Origin: an uncultured bacterium
GTDB taxonomy: Bacteria; Cyanobacteriota; Vampirovibrionia; Gastranaerophilales; Gastranaerophilaceae
NCBI GenBank assembly: GCA_946636615.1
Contig: CAMPBE010000002.1
Coordinates: 1 to 64,000 of the forward strand
DNA: 64,000 nt
Direction of reading: 5' to 3'
Shown piece by piece: positions 25,298-35,020 of this stretch. The position numbers were made by a program, and so were the translations under genes. Each line of letters opens with the position of its first letter. The first letter of the stretch is position 1. The notes under the pieces are model-generated. The model did no database searches and was not told where the DNA came from. It saw only the letters and a program-made list of their open reading frames with translations.

Positions 25298-25528
25298 ATG
25301 AGTGCAATATTTGGTATATTATTGGAAAACAGAATTGAAGAATCTCTAAAATTTCAAGAAATTTTGACCGAATGTGGCTGCAACATTCGCACAAGAATTG
25401 GTTTACACAATATTGGTGAATACAAGTGTATCAATAATGGGATTATTTTACTTGAAGTCGTAAGCAATATTAACGAAACTTATGACAAACTCGCAAAACA
25501 TTGGCGAGTCCAAATTATGAGATTTTAA
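25298..25528 (+). CDS. TM1266-like (ACT/NikR-C-type) small protein, candidate hydrogenase-system regulator
   Basis: 76 residues with a beta-alpha-beta-beta-alpha pattern: SAIFGILLENRIEESLKFQEILTECGCNIRTRIGL (given to show the helix after ILLEN), then GIILLEVVSNINETYDKL. This resembles the TM1266 family, short proteins with an ACT-like fold annotated as iron-only hydrogenase system regulators and often encoded with HydE/F/G. HydF is in this window but 25 kb away. The match is from memory of the pattern, so moderate confidence. Stands alone, convergent with the TolC-like gene. Confidence 0.55.
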   Translation: MSAIFGILLENRIEESLKFQEILTECGCNIRTRIGLHNIGEYKCINNGIILLEVVSNINETYDKLAKHWRVQIMRF

Positions 25529-25547
25529 ATATCAGTCATTATAAATA

Positions 25548-26969
25548 TCATTCTTCAAGTTCAATGACTTCGTCAGTATTTGCAGCCAAGTTTTTACCTA
25601 TAGATTTTTCCAAAGCTGCTTTTGCTGAACAATATTGGTATAGAGAACTATAATAGCTCAATTGTGCTTGTTGATAATTGATTTGTGCATCTTTCAATTC
25701 AGTTGGGCTTGCTTCACCAACTTTATATCTGCCGTATGAAAGCTCATAGTTTTCTTTTGCCTGTTTAACTGCTAACATTGCAACAGGAATTTGATTTTTC
25801 TTTTCTTCTAATGTCAAATATGCTTTTTGAATTTCCAAATAAATACTGTTTTGGGTATTCTTTGCTACGGCCAATTGTTTGTCATAAAGGTATCTTGCCT
25901 CTTTTATTTCGTTTTTTATAAGCATTCCGTTAATTGTCGGAAAGTTTAAATATCCGCCTAAATTGTAACCGTAATTTGATGTCGGAGTGCTACCGCCAAC
26001 CATATACTGCCCTTCTATTGAAAGAGTCGGAAAATATGATTTTTTAACCAGCTTTAATGTTTGTTTTGCGCTTTCAACTTTAAGTTCGGCAAGTTTCAAC
26101 TCAGGTCGTGCTTCTCTTGCAATTTCTATTGATTTCTTAAAGCTGATATCTACAGGTTGGTATCTTAACCGTTCAACAACATTGTATCTGTCTATAAAAG
26201 GTACACCCATAATGTTGTTTAATCTGGCAACTGCAAGATTAACTGCATTGTCAGCCTGAATTAATTGTAACTTAGAATTACTTAAATTAACCTCAGCGAT
26301 GGTTACATCAACTTTGGGGTTCATGCCGATTTCGTAAAACGCTTTTGCTTGATTGTAGAACATTTCAAATTTTTTTACTGTATCTTCTGCTACACGTTTT
26401 TTTTCAAATGCGTATAAAAGATTGTAGTATGCATCTTTAGTTTGATAGATAACATCGTTAATAGTTGCGCTTAGAGTTGTTTTATATGCTTCATAGTCTA
26501 ATTTTTTAATTGTAGCTTGGTTTTGTGTTACTCCAAAATCATATAGCATTTGCTGTAATGTAATTTGACCGAGTATATAATAATTAAATGTCAGGTTTTC
26601 CCCCAATGCGTCTGACAATTGTAATTGACGCATTTTTGTGTAACCTGTTTGCCAATTAAAGTGTGGAAAATAGTTTGACCAAACCTGCTTAATTCTTGCA
26701 TCTGATGCCAAAATATCATGGAAAGCTGAATTTATTTGTGGGTTGTTACCAAGTGCAAGTTCCAAACATCTTTCTAACGTCATATCAATATTTTTTTCAA
26801 CAGAACCTTCGATTATAAAATCAGCTTTGTCTGTGGCTTTTGGTAATACTGAATCAGAGGTAGGATATTCTTTTTCATTAACAACATTGCCGATAGATTC
26901 TCCTGAAGCAAAAGCCTCTGATAATGTTAAAATTATTATAAAAGATGTAATTAAAAGTTTTTTAATCAT
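25548..26969 (-). CDS. TolC-family outer-membrane efflux channel
   Basis: 473 residues from the ATG at 26969, which overlaps the end of the pump gene by 8 nt. Signal peptide MIKKLLITSFIIILTLSEAFA. The two-fold OEP repeat is seen as long helices plus NPQINSAFHDILASDARIKQ (first half) and ARPELKLAELKVESAKQTLKL (second half), the classic TolC family signature. Forms a trimeric outer-membrane channel for the RND pump. Last gene of a three-gene efflux operon (adaptor, pump, channel). Confidence 0.92.
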   Translation of the reverse strand: MIKKLLITSFIIILTLSEAFASGESIGNVVNEKEYPTSDSVLPKATDKADFIIEGSVEKNIDMTLERCLELALGNNPQINSAFHDILASDARIKQVWSNYFPHFNWQTGYTKMRQLQLSDALGENLTFNYYILGQITLQQMLYDFGVTQNQATIKKLDYEAYKTTLSATINDVIYQTKDAYYNLLYAFEKKRVAEDTVKKFEMFYNQAKAFYEIGMNPKVDVTIAEVNLSNSKLQLIQADNAVNLAVARLNNIMGVPFIDRYNVVERLRYQPVDISFKKSIEIAREARPELKLAELKVESAKQTLKLVKKSYFPTLSIEGQYMVGGSTPTSNYGYNLGGYLNFPTINGMLIKNEIKEARYLYDKQLAVAKNTQNSIYLEIQKAYLTLEEKKNQIPVAMLAVKQAKENYELSYGRYKVGEASPTELKDAQINYQQAQLSYYSSLYQYCSAKAALEKSIGKNLAANTDEVIELEE

Positions 26970-29900
26970 TATTTTTCCATTCTCTAATTTTTTTAGCAAA
27001 ATTAATTTTCATCTGTTCAATAAGAACAAAGAATGATGGAACAAAGAATGTTCCGATAAATGCAACAGCAATCATACCTCCGAATACTGTCATGCCAACA
27101 GAGTTACGGCTCGCAGCGCCAGCACCTTTTGCAAATACAAGTGGAAGTAAACCTAATATAAATGCAATATTTGTCATCATAACTGCCCTAAATCTTAATC
27201 TAGCAGCCTGAAGTGCAGAATCAATAATGGACATTCCCCCTTCATGTGCCTCTTTAGCAAATTCTATAATCAAAATAGCTTGTTTTGTAGATAAACCAAT
27301 CAACATTACAAGACCGATCTGTGAATATAAATCTAAAGAATATCCGGCAATGTATTGGAAGAATAAAGCCCCAACAAGTGCAATAGGAGAAATCAGCATT
27401 ACAGCAAGCGGTAACATCCAACTTTCATATAATCCTACAAGAAACAGATATATAAATACAAGTGACATTATCAAAATAGGTCCGATTTGACCACTTGATT
27501 GTTTTTCCTGTAGTGAATTTCCAGACCAATTATAACCCATGTCTTTCGGAAGGACTTTATCGGAAATTCTTTCCATTTCTGCCATTGCTTGGCCAGAACT
27601 AACTCCGGGACGAGCTTGTCCGTTAATAGTAATAGCAGGGTACATATTAAACCTCGTTAAACTGTATGGGCCTACGATAAAGTCATTATTCATAACAGCA
27701 GACATCGGAACCATTGTACCCTTATTATTTTTTATAAATATTTTATCTAAATCTGCAACATTTTCTCTGAATGGTGATTGAGCTTGTAAAAATACACGAT
27801 ATACACGACCGTATTTATTAAAATCGTTTACATATGCTCTGCCAAAATATCCTGCCATTGCATTAAATACAGCGTTTATATCGACTCCTTGTGCCATAGC
27901 TTTGGAAGTATCAATATTTATCAATAATTGAGGCATGCTGGCTGTATAAGATGTGTATACCATTTGAAAATATGGACTTTTATTTGCTTCCGCAATCAAT
28001 TTTTGTGCCTCATTATACAACTCCTCGGGTGTTCTGTCACCTTTATCCAATAGTTGGTATTCAAAGCCACCAAACATACCTAGACCTGAAATAGCCGGCG
28101 GAGAAAATATTGCAACAGTTGCAGAAGGATAATTCTGAAATTCCTTTTTAATTTTTCCCAAAATTGTGTCGAAAGATACATTTTTACTTTTACGCTTTGA
28201 CCATTCATCAAGTCTTGCAACGATAAATGCTGTATTTTCTCCTGCAAAACCTACAAGATTAATAGTTGTTTTTACACCATCTATTTTTAAAACTCTTTGC
28301 TCAATTTCGTTTGAAACCATATTTGATCTTGAAGCCGTTGAACCATCAGGGAGCTGAATTTGAATAAATATTGCACCTCTGTCTTCTTGTGGTAAAAATC
28401 CTTTCGGAATCATATTAAACATTAAACCAATAAGAAATAAAATGCCAACATAAATACTAATAACAAGTTTTGGAGAATTTATAAATACCTTAACACTTTC
28501 AACATATTTATCTCTAACTTTGTTAAACCAATCATCAAATTTTTGTATAAATTCAAAATCGGTTTTTTCAACGTCATTTTTTAAAATCATTGCACAAAGT
28601 GCCGGAGATAAAGTTAGTGCAACAAGTGTTGAGAGTCCGATGGCTGAAGCAATACACAGAGCAAATTGTCTGAACATTTGTCCCGTTACTCCTGTCATAA
28701 AAGAAACAGGAACAAATACAGCCATTAAGACAAGTGATGTTGCAAGAACTGCGCTAAATACTTCTTTCATTGTAATTTCGGTTGCATCTTTTTTGTTTTT
28801 ACCTTCCTGTATGTGTCTTTGAGTGTTTTCTAGTACAACGATAGCATCATCTACAACAAGCCCGACCGCAAGAACAAGTCCAAACAGAATTAACAGATTT
28901 ATTGAAAATCCCAACAAATTCATGAATATAAAGACACCGATAAGCGAAACAGGAATCGCCGCAAATGGGATTAGAGTGGCACGGGCAGTACCCAAAAACA
29001 GGTACGTTACTATGCCGACAAGTAATACAGCGAGCCCGATTGCTCCGATAACCTCATTTATTGATTCACTTACGAAATCTGTTTCATCACGTTCTATATG
29101 ATATTCAATGCCCTGTGGGAAAGTTTTGCTCAATTCGGCCATTTTCTTTCTTATTCTCTTTGAAAGATCAATAGCATTTGCTTCCGGTAATTGTGTAACA
29201 GAGATTACGGCAGAATCTCTACCTCCGATTCTTGAGAAATACGCATAGCTTTCTGCTCCAAGCTCTGTTCTTGCAATATCTTTAATCTTTATTTGTGAAC
29301 CATCCGGCTTTGAACGAATGACAATTTCTTCAAACTCTTTCGGGTCTTTCAATCTACCCTTTGTTCTCATAGTTAATTTAAGCATTTGGGGAACATCTAA
29401 CGGCTCATCCCCCAAATCACCTGTAGGAACTTGAGAATTTTGTGCCTGTATGGCATAAGTAACTTCTTCAACAGTTACCCCCAAACTAGCCATTTTATCT
29501 GCATCAAGCCATATTCTCATGGCATAATCCGATGAGCCGAATACTTGAACTTTACTAACCCCCTTTACACGAGCAAGTTCGTCTTTAATATAAATAGATG
29601 CGTAGTTTGCAACATATAAAGAATCATAGGTATGTGTAGGTGAGTTAATTGCAATCATCATAATTCCTGGACCGCCGGTGGATTTTTGAACGGTCATGCC
29701 GAACCTTCGCACTTCTTCAGGTAAGCGAGGGGTTACAAGTTGTAATCTGTTCTGTACGTTTACTACTGCCATATCAGGGTTTGTTCCGACTTCAAAATAT
29801 ATTGTAAGTTGGTATGAACCGTTTTGTGATGTTGAAGTCATATAAATCATGTTTTCAACACCATTTAATTGAGCTTCAACAGGAGCTGCGATAGTATCTG

Positions 29901-30090
29901 CTATAACATCAGAACTTGCACCTGCATAGGTAGCTGAAACTACAACCTGAGGAGGTGTGATTGATGGATATTCTTCCAATGGCAACTGAGTCATCATTAA
30001 TATGCCGGCTAGCATAATTGCTAAAGATATTACTATAGCTAATTTGGGGCGTTTTATAAATAAATTTCCTTGTTTGTTGTCTTTTTGCAT
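26962..30090 (-). CDS. RND-family multidrug efflux pump (AcrB/MexB-like, HAE-1)
   Basis: 1042 residues. Typical opening: FIKRPKLAIVISLAIMLAGILMM, then LPLEEYPSITPPQVVVSATY. The proton-relay aspartates are in GLVVDDAIVVLENTQRHI (TM4) and the matching lysine in TM10 region (GLSTKQAILIIEFAKE). Twelve membrane helices and two large periplasmic loops are expected for this length. Length and the EEYPSI motif place it in HAE-1 (drug/hydrophobe) rather than heavy-metal RND. AAAAGGT precedes the ATG; the adaptor gene lies 109 nt upstream. Confidence 0.96.
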   Translation of the reverse strand: MQKDNKQGNLFIKRPKLAIVISLAIMLAGILMMTQLPLEEYPSITPPQVVVSATYAGASSDVIADTIAAPVEAQLNGVENMIYMTSTSQNGSYQLTIYFEVGTNPDMAVVNVQNRLQLVTPRLPEEVRRFGMTVQKSTGGPGIMMIAINSPTHTYDSLYVANYASIYIKDELARVKGVSKVQVFGSSDYAMRIWLDADKMASLGVTVEEVTYAIQAQNSQVPTGDLGDEPLDVPQMLKLTMRTKGRLKDPKEFEEIVIRSKPDGSQIKIKDIARTELGAESYAYFSRIGGRDSAVISVTQLPEANAIDLSKRIRKKMAELSKTFPQGIEYHIERDETDFVSESINEVIGAIGLAVLLVGIVTYLFLGTARATLIPFAAIPVSLIGVFIFMNLLGFSINLLILFGLVLAVGLVVDDAIVVLENTQRHIQEGKNKKDATEITMKEVFSAVLATSLVLMAVFVPVSFMTGVTGQMFRQFALCIASAIGLSTLVALTLSPALCAMILKNDVEKTDFEFIQKFDDWFNKVRDKYVESVKVFINSPKLVISIYVGILFLIGLMFNMIPKGFLPQEDRGAIFIQIQLPDGSTASRSNMVSNEIEQRVLKIDGVKTTINLVGFAGENTAFIVARLDEWSKRKSKNVSFDTILGKIKKEFQNYPSATVAIFSPPAISGLGMFGGFEYQLLDKGDRTPEELYNEAQKLIAEANKSPYFQMVYTSYTASMPQLLINIDTSKAMAQGVDINAVFNAMAGYFGRAYVNDFNKYGRVYRVFLQAQSPFRENVADLDKIFIKNNKGTMVPMSAVMNNDFIVGPYSLTRFNMYPAITINGQARPGVSSGQAMAEMERISDKVLPKDMGYNWSGNSLQEKQSSGQIGPILIMSLVFIYLFLVGLYESWMLPLAVMLISPIALVGALFFQYIAGYSLDLYSQIGLVMLIGLSTKQAILIIEFAKEAHEGGMSIIDSALQAARLRFRAVMMTNIAFILGLLPLVFAKGAGAASRNSVGMTVFGGMIAVAFIGTFFVPSFFVLIEQMKINFAKKIREWKNND

Positions 30091-30199
30091 CGATTTACCT
30101 TTTTCATCAAAGTTACTGTGTTATTAAGGTGTTATTGCACTATGTTCATTTCGTTTTGTTATTTTGGTAAAATTGCATCCGAATTTTTTATGTAAATAC

Positions 30200-31387
30200 C
30201 TAATCTTTTTGTACCTTAGTGCTTTTGTTATCTGTTACACTTTCCGTTTTAATTTTTTTCATTTCTTCCTGAGTAACAATAGTTACAGGAGAACCCGGAA
30301 TAACTTTCTGTAATCCGTCGATTATTATTTTATCGCCTTTTTTTACTCCTTCGGAAATCAACCAATTATCATCAATTTGAGTTACTGTTTTTATATAAGT
30401 TAATTGTGGAATATTCTTGTCATCAATCTTATAAACGTATTTGCCTGCCTGATTTTCCATAACAGCAGTAACGGGGACTAAGGGAATATTACTTGGTTTA
30501 TTTGCATACAATTTTACTGTTACATAATCACCATGAATTAGTGCATTATCAGGATTTTCAAACGTTGCACGCAATGTTACAGTACCTGTTGAAATATCAA
30601 CCTTGTTATCCTGAAAATCTTGAACACCTGTATATTGGTATTTGTTGCCGCCAGACATTATCAATTCAACTTTTCTGTTTGTATTATCAGATTTATCTGA
30701 ATCAACGAGTGATTGAAAATCTTTTGAATCCAAAGGGAATGTGATATATATAGGATTTGTACTGTTTATAGTGGTTAGAGCTCCCGTTTGTGGTGTAACG
30801 TAGTTTCCTACGGTAACGTTTATTATACCTATTTTCCCGTTAACAGGAGATTTTACATTTGTGTAACCGTAATTTCTTACCGCATCATTGTATTTGACTT
30901 GAGCAGAAGCAAGTTGTGCTCTTAAGGAATCTCTTTGAGATAATATTTGGTCGTATTTTGCTTTTGCAATATAGTCATTTTTTACAAGTTCATTAGCCCT
31001 TACAAGTTGTTTTTCGGCATAATCAAGTTGTGCTCTGAGGTTTTTAACATTAGCAGCAGCGGAGTTCATTGCGTTCAAATACTCAGTAGGTTCAATTTGA
31101 AAAAGGATTTGTCCTTGTTTTACATAGTCGCCTTCTTTGAAATAGCTTTTCTGTAGATAACCAGCTATACGAGCTAAAACATCAACTCTGTATTGTGAAA
31201 CTACTCTGCCCGGTGCCTCATAATTTCTTATTACACTTGTTTCCACAACTTCATGTAATGCTACAGGTGGCGCCGGTTTATTTTTTTTATCTCGTTCTTG
31301 AATGAAGTTGCTTACAATTCCAAAGCCGTAGCGCAACAATATAGCACAAACTATTACCGCTACTACTATAATTATATTTTTTTTCAT
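30200..31387 (-). CDS. RND efflux membrane-fusion (adaptor) protein
   Basis: 395 residues. N-terminal membrane anchor (IIIVVAVIVCAILLRYGFG), lipoyl half-motifs (RIAGYLQKSYFKEGDYVKQGQILFQIEP; second half VKSPVNGKIGIINVTVGNYVTP, given in parts), a coiled-coil hairpin in between, and a C-terminal barrel (VPVTAVMENQAGKYVYKID). No lipobox, so it is anchored by a helix rather than lipid. First gene of the efflux operon; AGGGAGAG is the ribosome-binding site. No local TetR/MarR-type repressor gene is present. Confidence 0.93.
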   Translation of the reverse strand: MKKNIIIVVAVIVCAILLRYGFGIVSNFIQERDKKNKPAPPVALHEVVETSVIRNYEAPGRVVSQYRVDVLARIAGYLQKSYFKEGDYVKQGQILFQIEPTEYLNAMNSAAANVKNLRAQLDYAEKQLVRANELVKNDYIAKAKYDQILSQRDSLRAQLASAQVKYNDAVRNYGYTNVKSPVNGKIGIINVTVGNYVTPQTGALTTINSTNPIYITFPLDSKDFQSLVDSDKSDNTNRKVELIMSGGNKYQYTGVQDFQDNKVDISTGTVTLRATFENPDNALIHGDYVTVKLYANKPSNIPLVPVTAVMENQAGKYVYKIDDKNIPQLTYIKTVTQIDDNWLISEGVKKGDKIIIDGLQKVIPGSPVTIVTQEEMKKIKTESVTDNKSTKVQKD

Positions 31388-31440
31388 TGACTCTCCCTAA
31401 CCTTTTACTAAGAAAATTCTATTATACAAGGATTTTAATG

Positions 31441-32007
31441 TCAATTATTTCTAAGATATTCAAGAACTTTTCTTAATGCATTTCCTCTATGAGAAATTTT
31501 ATTTTTCTCATCCTCAGAAAGTTCAGCCATTGTGCATTCATATCCGTCAGGCACAAATATCGGATCATACCCAAATCCGTTTGTACCTGCTTGTTTTTCA
31601 GCAATATATCCATGACATTCGCCGATAGTCTGAAAAATGATATCACCATTTGGTTTTACAAGTGACATTGAACAAACAAATTTTGCTTTTCTGTTTTCTG
31701 CATTTTCGATATTTTTTAGTAATTTATCAATTCTTTTTTGTGGTGTCTCAGCATATCTGGCAGAGTATATGCCAGGTTCTCCATTTAGTGCTTCCACACA
31801 TAAACCTGAATCATCAGCCAATGAAATTTCACCACTCAACCTTGCAGCTTCACGTGCTTTTATTAATGAATTTTCTTCAAAAGTTTTTCCATTTTCTACA
31901 GGATCAAAACTTTCGGGCGGCAAGATAAATTCGATTCCGCAGTTACCTGCTATAGCTTTTAATTCCTGTAATTTATGAGGATTTCCTGTAGCAAAAACTA
32001 TTTTCAT
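31441..32007 (-). CDS. rdgB: RdgB/HAM1 XTP/dITP pyrophosphatase
   Basis: 188 residues. Hydrolyses non-canonical purine triphosphates to keep them out of nucleic acids. Signatures: FATGNPHKLQEL at the N-terminus, LADDSGLCVEAL, GIYSARYAE, GFGYDPIFVPDGY and SHRGNALRKVLEYL. The ATG overlaps the TGA of uppS (ATGA), so it is translationally coupled behind uppS. Confidence 0.95.
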   Translation of the reverse strand: MKIVFATGNPHKLQELKAIAGNCGIEFILPPESFDPVENGKTFEENSLIKAREAARLSGEISLADDSGLCVEALNGEPGIYSARYAETPQKRIDKLLKNIENAENRKAKFVCSMSLVKPNGDIIFQTIGECHGYIAEKQAGTNGFGYDPIFVPDGYECTMAELSEDEKNKISHRGNALRKVLEYLRNN

Positions 32008-32732
32008 TTTCCAAACCTTCTTTGACGGTTATGAAATTCTTCAACAGCCTTAGCAAGAGATTCTTTACCAAATTCAGGCCAATATTCTTTAACTATCAAT
32101 ATTTCAGAATATGCAATCTGCCAAAGCAAATAGTTTGAGATTCTCATTTCACCGCCTGTTCTGATTAACAAATCGGGATCCGGAATATTTTTTGTATAGA
32201 GATTTTGAGAAATAATTTCTTCAGTGATTTCTTCTGGCTTCAAACCTTTTTGGGTAATAGATTTTACAGCGTGTAAAATTTCATCTCTGGCGCCATAGTT
32301 AAATGCAATTTGAAGATTAACACCTGTATTATTTTTTGTTGTCTCAACAGAATTTGCAAGAATTTTTTGAAGTTTTGAGCTCAACTTTGAAATGTCACCG
32401 ATAAATGATATTTTAACACCTTCGGCATGCATTTCTGCTAGTTCGTTTGTTAATGTAAGGGCAAGAAGCTCCATTAAAAAATCAACTTCTTCTTTTTTTC
32501 TGTTCCAATTTTCTGTGGAAAATGCGTATACAGTCAAATATTTAATCCCAAAATCATCACAAGCTCTGAGAGTAGTTTTTAGGGCTTCTACACCTTTTTT
32601 ATGTCCCATTGCAGAGGGCAAACCTTTTTCTTTTGCCCAACGTCGATTGCCATCCATAATAATTGCAATGTGCTGTAGGTTTGTATTTTTAACTATTTCA
32701 GCTATTTTTAAATCTTTTTCAACTGTTTTCAT
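32004..32732 (-). CDS. uppS: Isoprenyl transferase (undecaprenyl diphosphate synthase type)
   Basis: 242 residues. cis-prenyltransferase making the C55 carrier lipid for peptidoglycan and surface polysaccharides. The catalytic Asp27 is in HIAIIMDGNRRWA, followed by GHKKGVEALK, YLTVYAFSTENWNR and the late DLLIRTGGEMRISNYLLWQ. No Shine-Dalgarno; TATAAT ends 7 nt before the ATG, pointing to a leaderless mRNA. Divergent from fusA. Confidence 0.95.
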   Translation of the reverse strand: MKTVEKDLKIAEIVKNTNLQHIAIIMDGNRRWAKEKGLPSAMGHKKGVEALKTTLRACDDFGIKYLTVYAFSTENWNRKKEEVDFLMELLALTLTNELAEMHAEGVKISFIGDISKLSSKLQKILANSVETTKNNTGVNLQIAFNYGARDEILHAVKSITQKGLKPEEITEEIISQNLYTKNIPDPDLLIRTGGEMRISNYLLWQIAYSEILIVKEYWPEFGKESLAKAVEEFHNRQRRFGK

Positions 32733-32739
32733 AACTTTA

Positions 32740-32767
32740 ATTATATTTCAAAATATAAAAATTACAA
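32740..32767 (-). promoter_or_regulatory. uppS promoter, leaderless type
   Basis: Minus strand: TTGTAA (32767-32762), 16-bp spacer, TATAAT (32745-32740), then 7 nt to the ATG at 32732. Confidence 0.5.
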
Positions 32768-32863
32768 TAAAATTGATTTGTAAAAATATATGTTTGTGTG
32801 ATAATTATAATTGAGGCTAAATATATAATAGCGAAGTACACAATATAAAAAGGAAAAGACAAA

Positions 32864-34951
32864 ATGGCTAGAAAAACTCCATTGGAAAAAATCAGAAACA
32901 TTGGTATTGCTGCTCACATTGATGCCGGCAAAACCACTACAACTGAAAGAATTTTGTTCTATACAGGTAAAACCCACAAGATTGGTGAAACTCATGACGG
33001 TGCTGCGGTAACCGACTTTATGGAACAAGAAAAAGAAAGAGGTATCACTATTCAATCAGCTGCCGTAACTGCTGAGTGGAAAGGACACCAAATTAACATT
33101 ATTGACACCCCGGGCCACGTTGACTTTACAATCGAAGTTGAACGTTCACTTCGTGTATTGGACGGTGTTGTTGCTGTATTCTGTGCAGTAGGCGGTGTTC
33201 AATCTCAATCAGAAACTGTTTGGAGACAAGCAAACAGATACGAAGTTCCTCGTATGGTATTTGTAAACAAAATGGATAGAACAGGTGCAGATTTCTATCG
33301 TGTTGTTGATCAAATTAAAACAAGATTAGGCGCAAATGCTGTTCCTATTCAATTACCTATTGGTGCTGAAGATAAATTTACAGGTTTGGTTGACCTTATG
33401 ACAATGAAAGCTGAAATTTATACTAATGACTTAGGTACAGATATTAAAGAAGAAGATATTCCTGCTGAATTACAGGCAAAAGCAAAAGAATACAGAGATG
33501 CAATGGTTGAAGCTATTGCAGCTGAAGATGATGCTTTAATGGAAAAATTCTTTGAAGATCCTGATTCAATTACAGTTGAAGAATTAAGAGCTGTTTTGAG
33601 AAAAGCAGTATGTAACAATAAAATTGTTCCTGTATGCTGTGGTACAGCATTTAAGAACAAAGGTGTTCAATTGTTGTTAGACAACGTTGTATACTACATG
33701 CCATCACCTGTTGATGTTAAAGCTATCGAGGGTGAATTGGAAGACGGTACAAAAACAGAAAGACATTCTTCTGACGAAGAACCGTTCTCAGCTTTGGCTT
33801 TTAAAGTTATGACTGACCCGTTTGTTGGTCGTTTAACTTTCTTGCGTGTATATTCAGGTAAGATAACCTCAGGTTCTTATGTATTGAATGCAACAAACGG
33901 AAAGAAAGAACGTATTGCTCGTTTGGTTCGTATGTATGCAGATCAAAGACTTGAAGAAAACGAAGTATACGCAGGCGATATTTGTGCAGCAGTAGGTTTG
34001 AAAGACACTACAACAGGTGATACATTGTGTGATGAAAAAGCTCCGATTATCCTTGAAAAAATGAGTTTTCCTGAACCGGTTATTTCTGTTGCAATTGAAC
34101 CAAAAACAAAAGCAGACCAAGATAAGATGGGTATCGCTCTTCAAAAACTTGCTGAAGAAGATCCGTCATTCAGAGTTAAATCTGATACAGAAACAGGTCA
34201 GACAATCATTTCAGGTATGGGCGAACTTCACCTTGATATCATCGTTGACCGTATGTTGAGAGAATTTAAAGTAGAAGCTAATATCGGTAAACCTCAGGTT
34301 GCATACAGAGAAACAATCAGAGGAAACGCTGATCAGGATTCTAAATTCATCCGTCAGTCAGGTGGTAAAGGTCAATACGGACACTGTAAAGTTCGAATTT
34401 CTCCAGCTGAAGAGAATGCCGGATTTGTATTTGAAAATAAAATCGTTGGTGGTGCTATTCCTAAAGAATACATCGAACCTGCAAGAAAAGGTATGGAAGA
34501 AGCTCTTGAAGGCGGTATATTAGCTGGATTCCCAATGATTGACGTTAAAGTTGAACTTTACGATGGTTCTTACCACGAAGTTGACTCTTCTGAAATGGCG
34601 TTCAAAATTGCCGGTTCTATGGCAATTAAAGAAGGTTGTAAGAAAGCTCAACCTTGTATTCTTGAGCCTATGATGAAAGTTGAAATCGAAATTCCTGATG
34701 AATTTACAGGAACAATCATCGGTGACATTTCTCGTCGTCGTGGCAGAATCGAAGGTCAAGAACCTCTTGGCAATACAGGTAACGTAATTGTTAGAGCTAT
34801 TGTTCCTTTGGCAAACATGTTTGGTTATGCAACAGACTTGAGATCAAATACTCAAGGACGTGGAACATTCTCAATGGAATTCCAAAAATACGAACAAGTT
34901 CCAGGAAACGTTGAAAAAGAAATTATCGAAAAGGCAGGAGCTAAGGCTTAG
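32864..34951 (+). CDS. fusA: Translation elongation factor G
   Basis: 695 residues, full length. GTPase motifs: AHIDAGKTT (G1), GITIQSAAV (G2 region), DTPGHVDF (G3) and NKMD (G4). Domains II-V follow to the C-terminus. Catalyses ribosome translocation and, with RRF, recycling. The gene stands alone rather than in a str operon (no rpsL, rpsG or tuf adjacent). AAAAAGG lies upstream of the ATG; a TATAAT at 32824-32829 is a candidate -10. A GAAA-loop terminator follows. Codon use is noticeably more biased than in the neighbours, as expected for high expression. Confidence 0.98.
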   Translation: MARKTPLEKIRNIGIAAHIDAGKTTTTERILFYTGKTHKIGETHDGAAVTDFMEQEKERGITIQSAAVTAEWKGHQINIIDTPGHVDFTIEVERSLRVLDGVVAVFCAVGGVQSQSETVWRQANRYEVPRMVFVNKMDRTGADFYRVVDQIKTRLGANAVPIQLPIGAEDKFTGLVDLMTMKAEIYTNDLGTDIKEEDIPAELQAKAKEYRDAMVEAIAAEDDALMEKFFEDPDSITVEELRAVLRKAVCNNKIVPVCCGTAFKNKGVQLLLDNVVYYMPSPVDVKAIEGELEDGTKTERHSSDEEPFSALAFKVMTDPFVGRLTFLRVYSGKITSGSYVLNATNGKKERIARLVRMYADQRLEENEVYAGDICAAVGLKDTTTGDTLCDEKAPIILEKMSFPEPVISVAIEPKTKADQDKMGIALQKLAEEDPSFRVKSDTETGQTIISGMGELHLDIIVDRMLREFKVEANIGKPQVAYRETIRGNADQDSKFIRQSGGKGQYGHCKVRISPAEENAGFVFENKIVGGAIPKEYIEPARKGMEEALEGGILAGFPMIDVKVELYDGSYHEVDSSEMAFKIAGSMAIKEGCKKAQPCILEPMMKVEIEIPDEFTGTIIGDISRRRGRIEGQEPLGNTGNVIVRAIVPLANMFGYATDLRSNTQGRGTFSMEFQKYEQVPGNVEKEIIEKAGAKA

Positions 34952-34974
34952 TCTTAAAACAGATAATAATAATT

Positions 34975-35003
34975 AAAAAAAGAGGTCGAAAGACCTCTTT
35001 TTG
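34975..35003 (+). terminator. Intrinsic terminator after fusA (bidirectional)
   Basis: AAAGAGGTC-GAAA-GACCTCTTT stem with a GNRA tetraloop and T/A tracts on both sides; also serves the convergent gene ending at 35021. Confidence 0.9.
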
Positions 35004-35020
35004 TATTTCTTGAATTTAAT

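Noticed and set aside
31637..31978. 113-codon plus-strand frame inside rdgB
   Set aside because: Fully antisense to a conserved enzyme gene.
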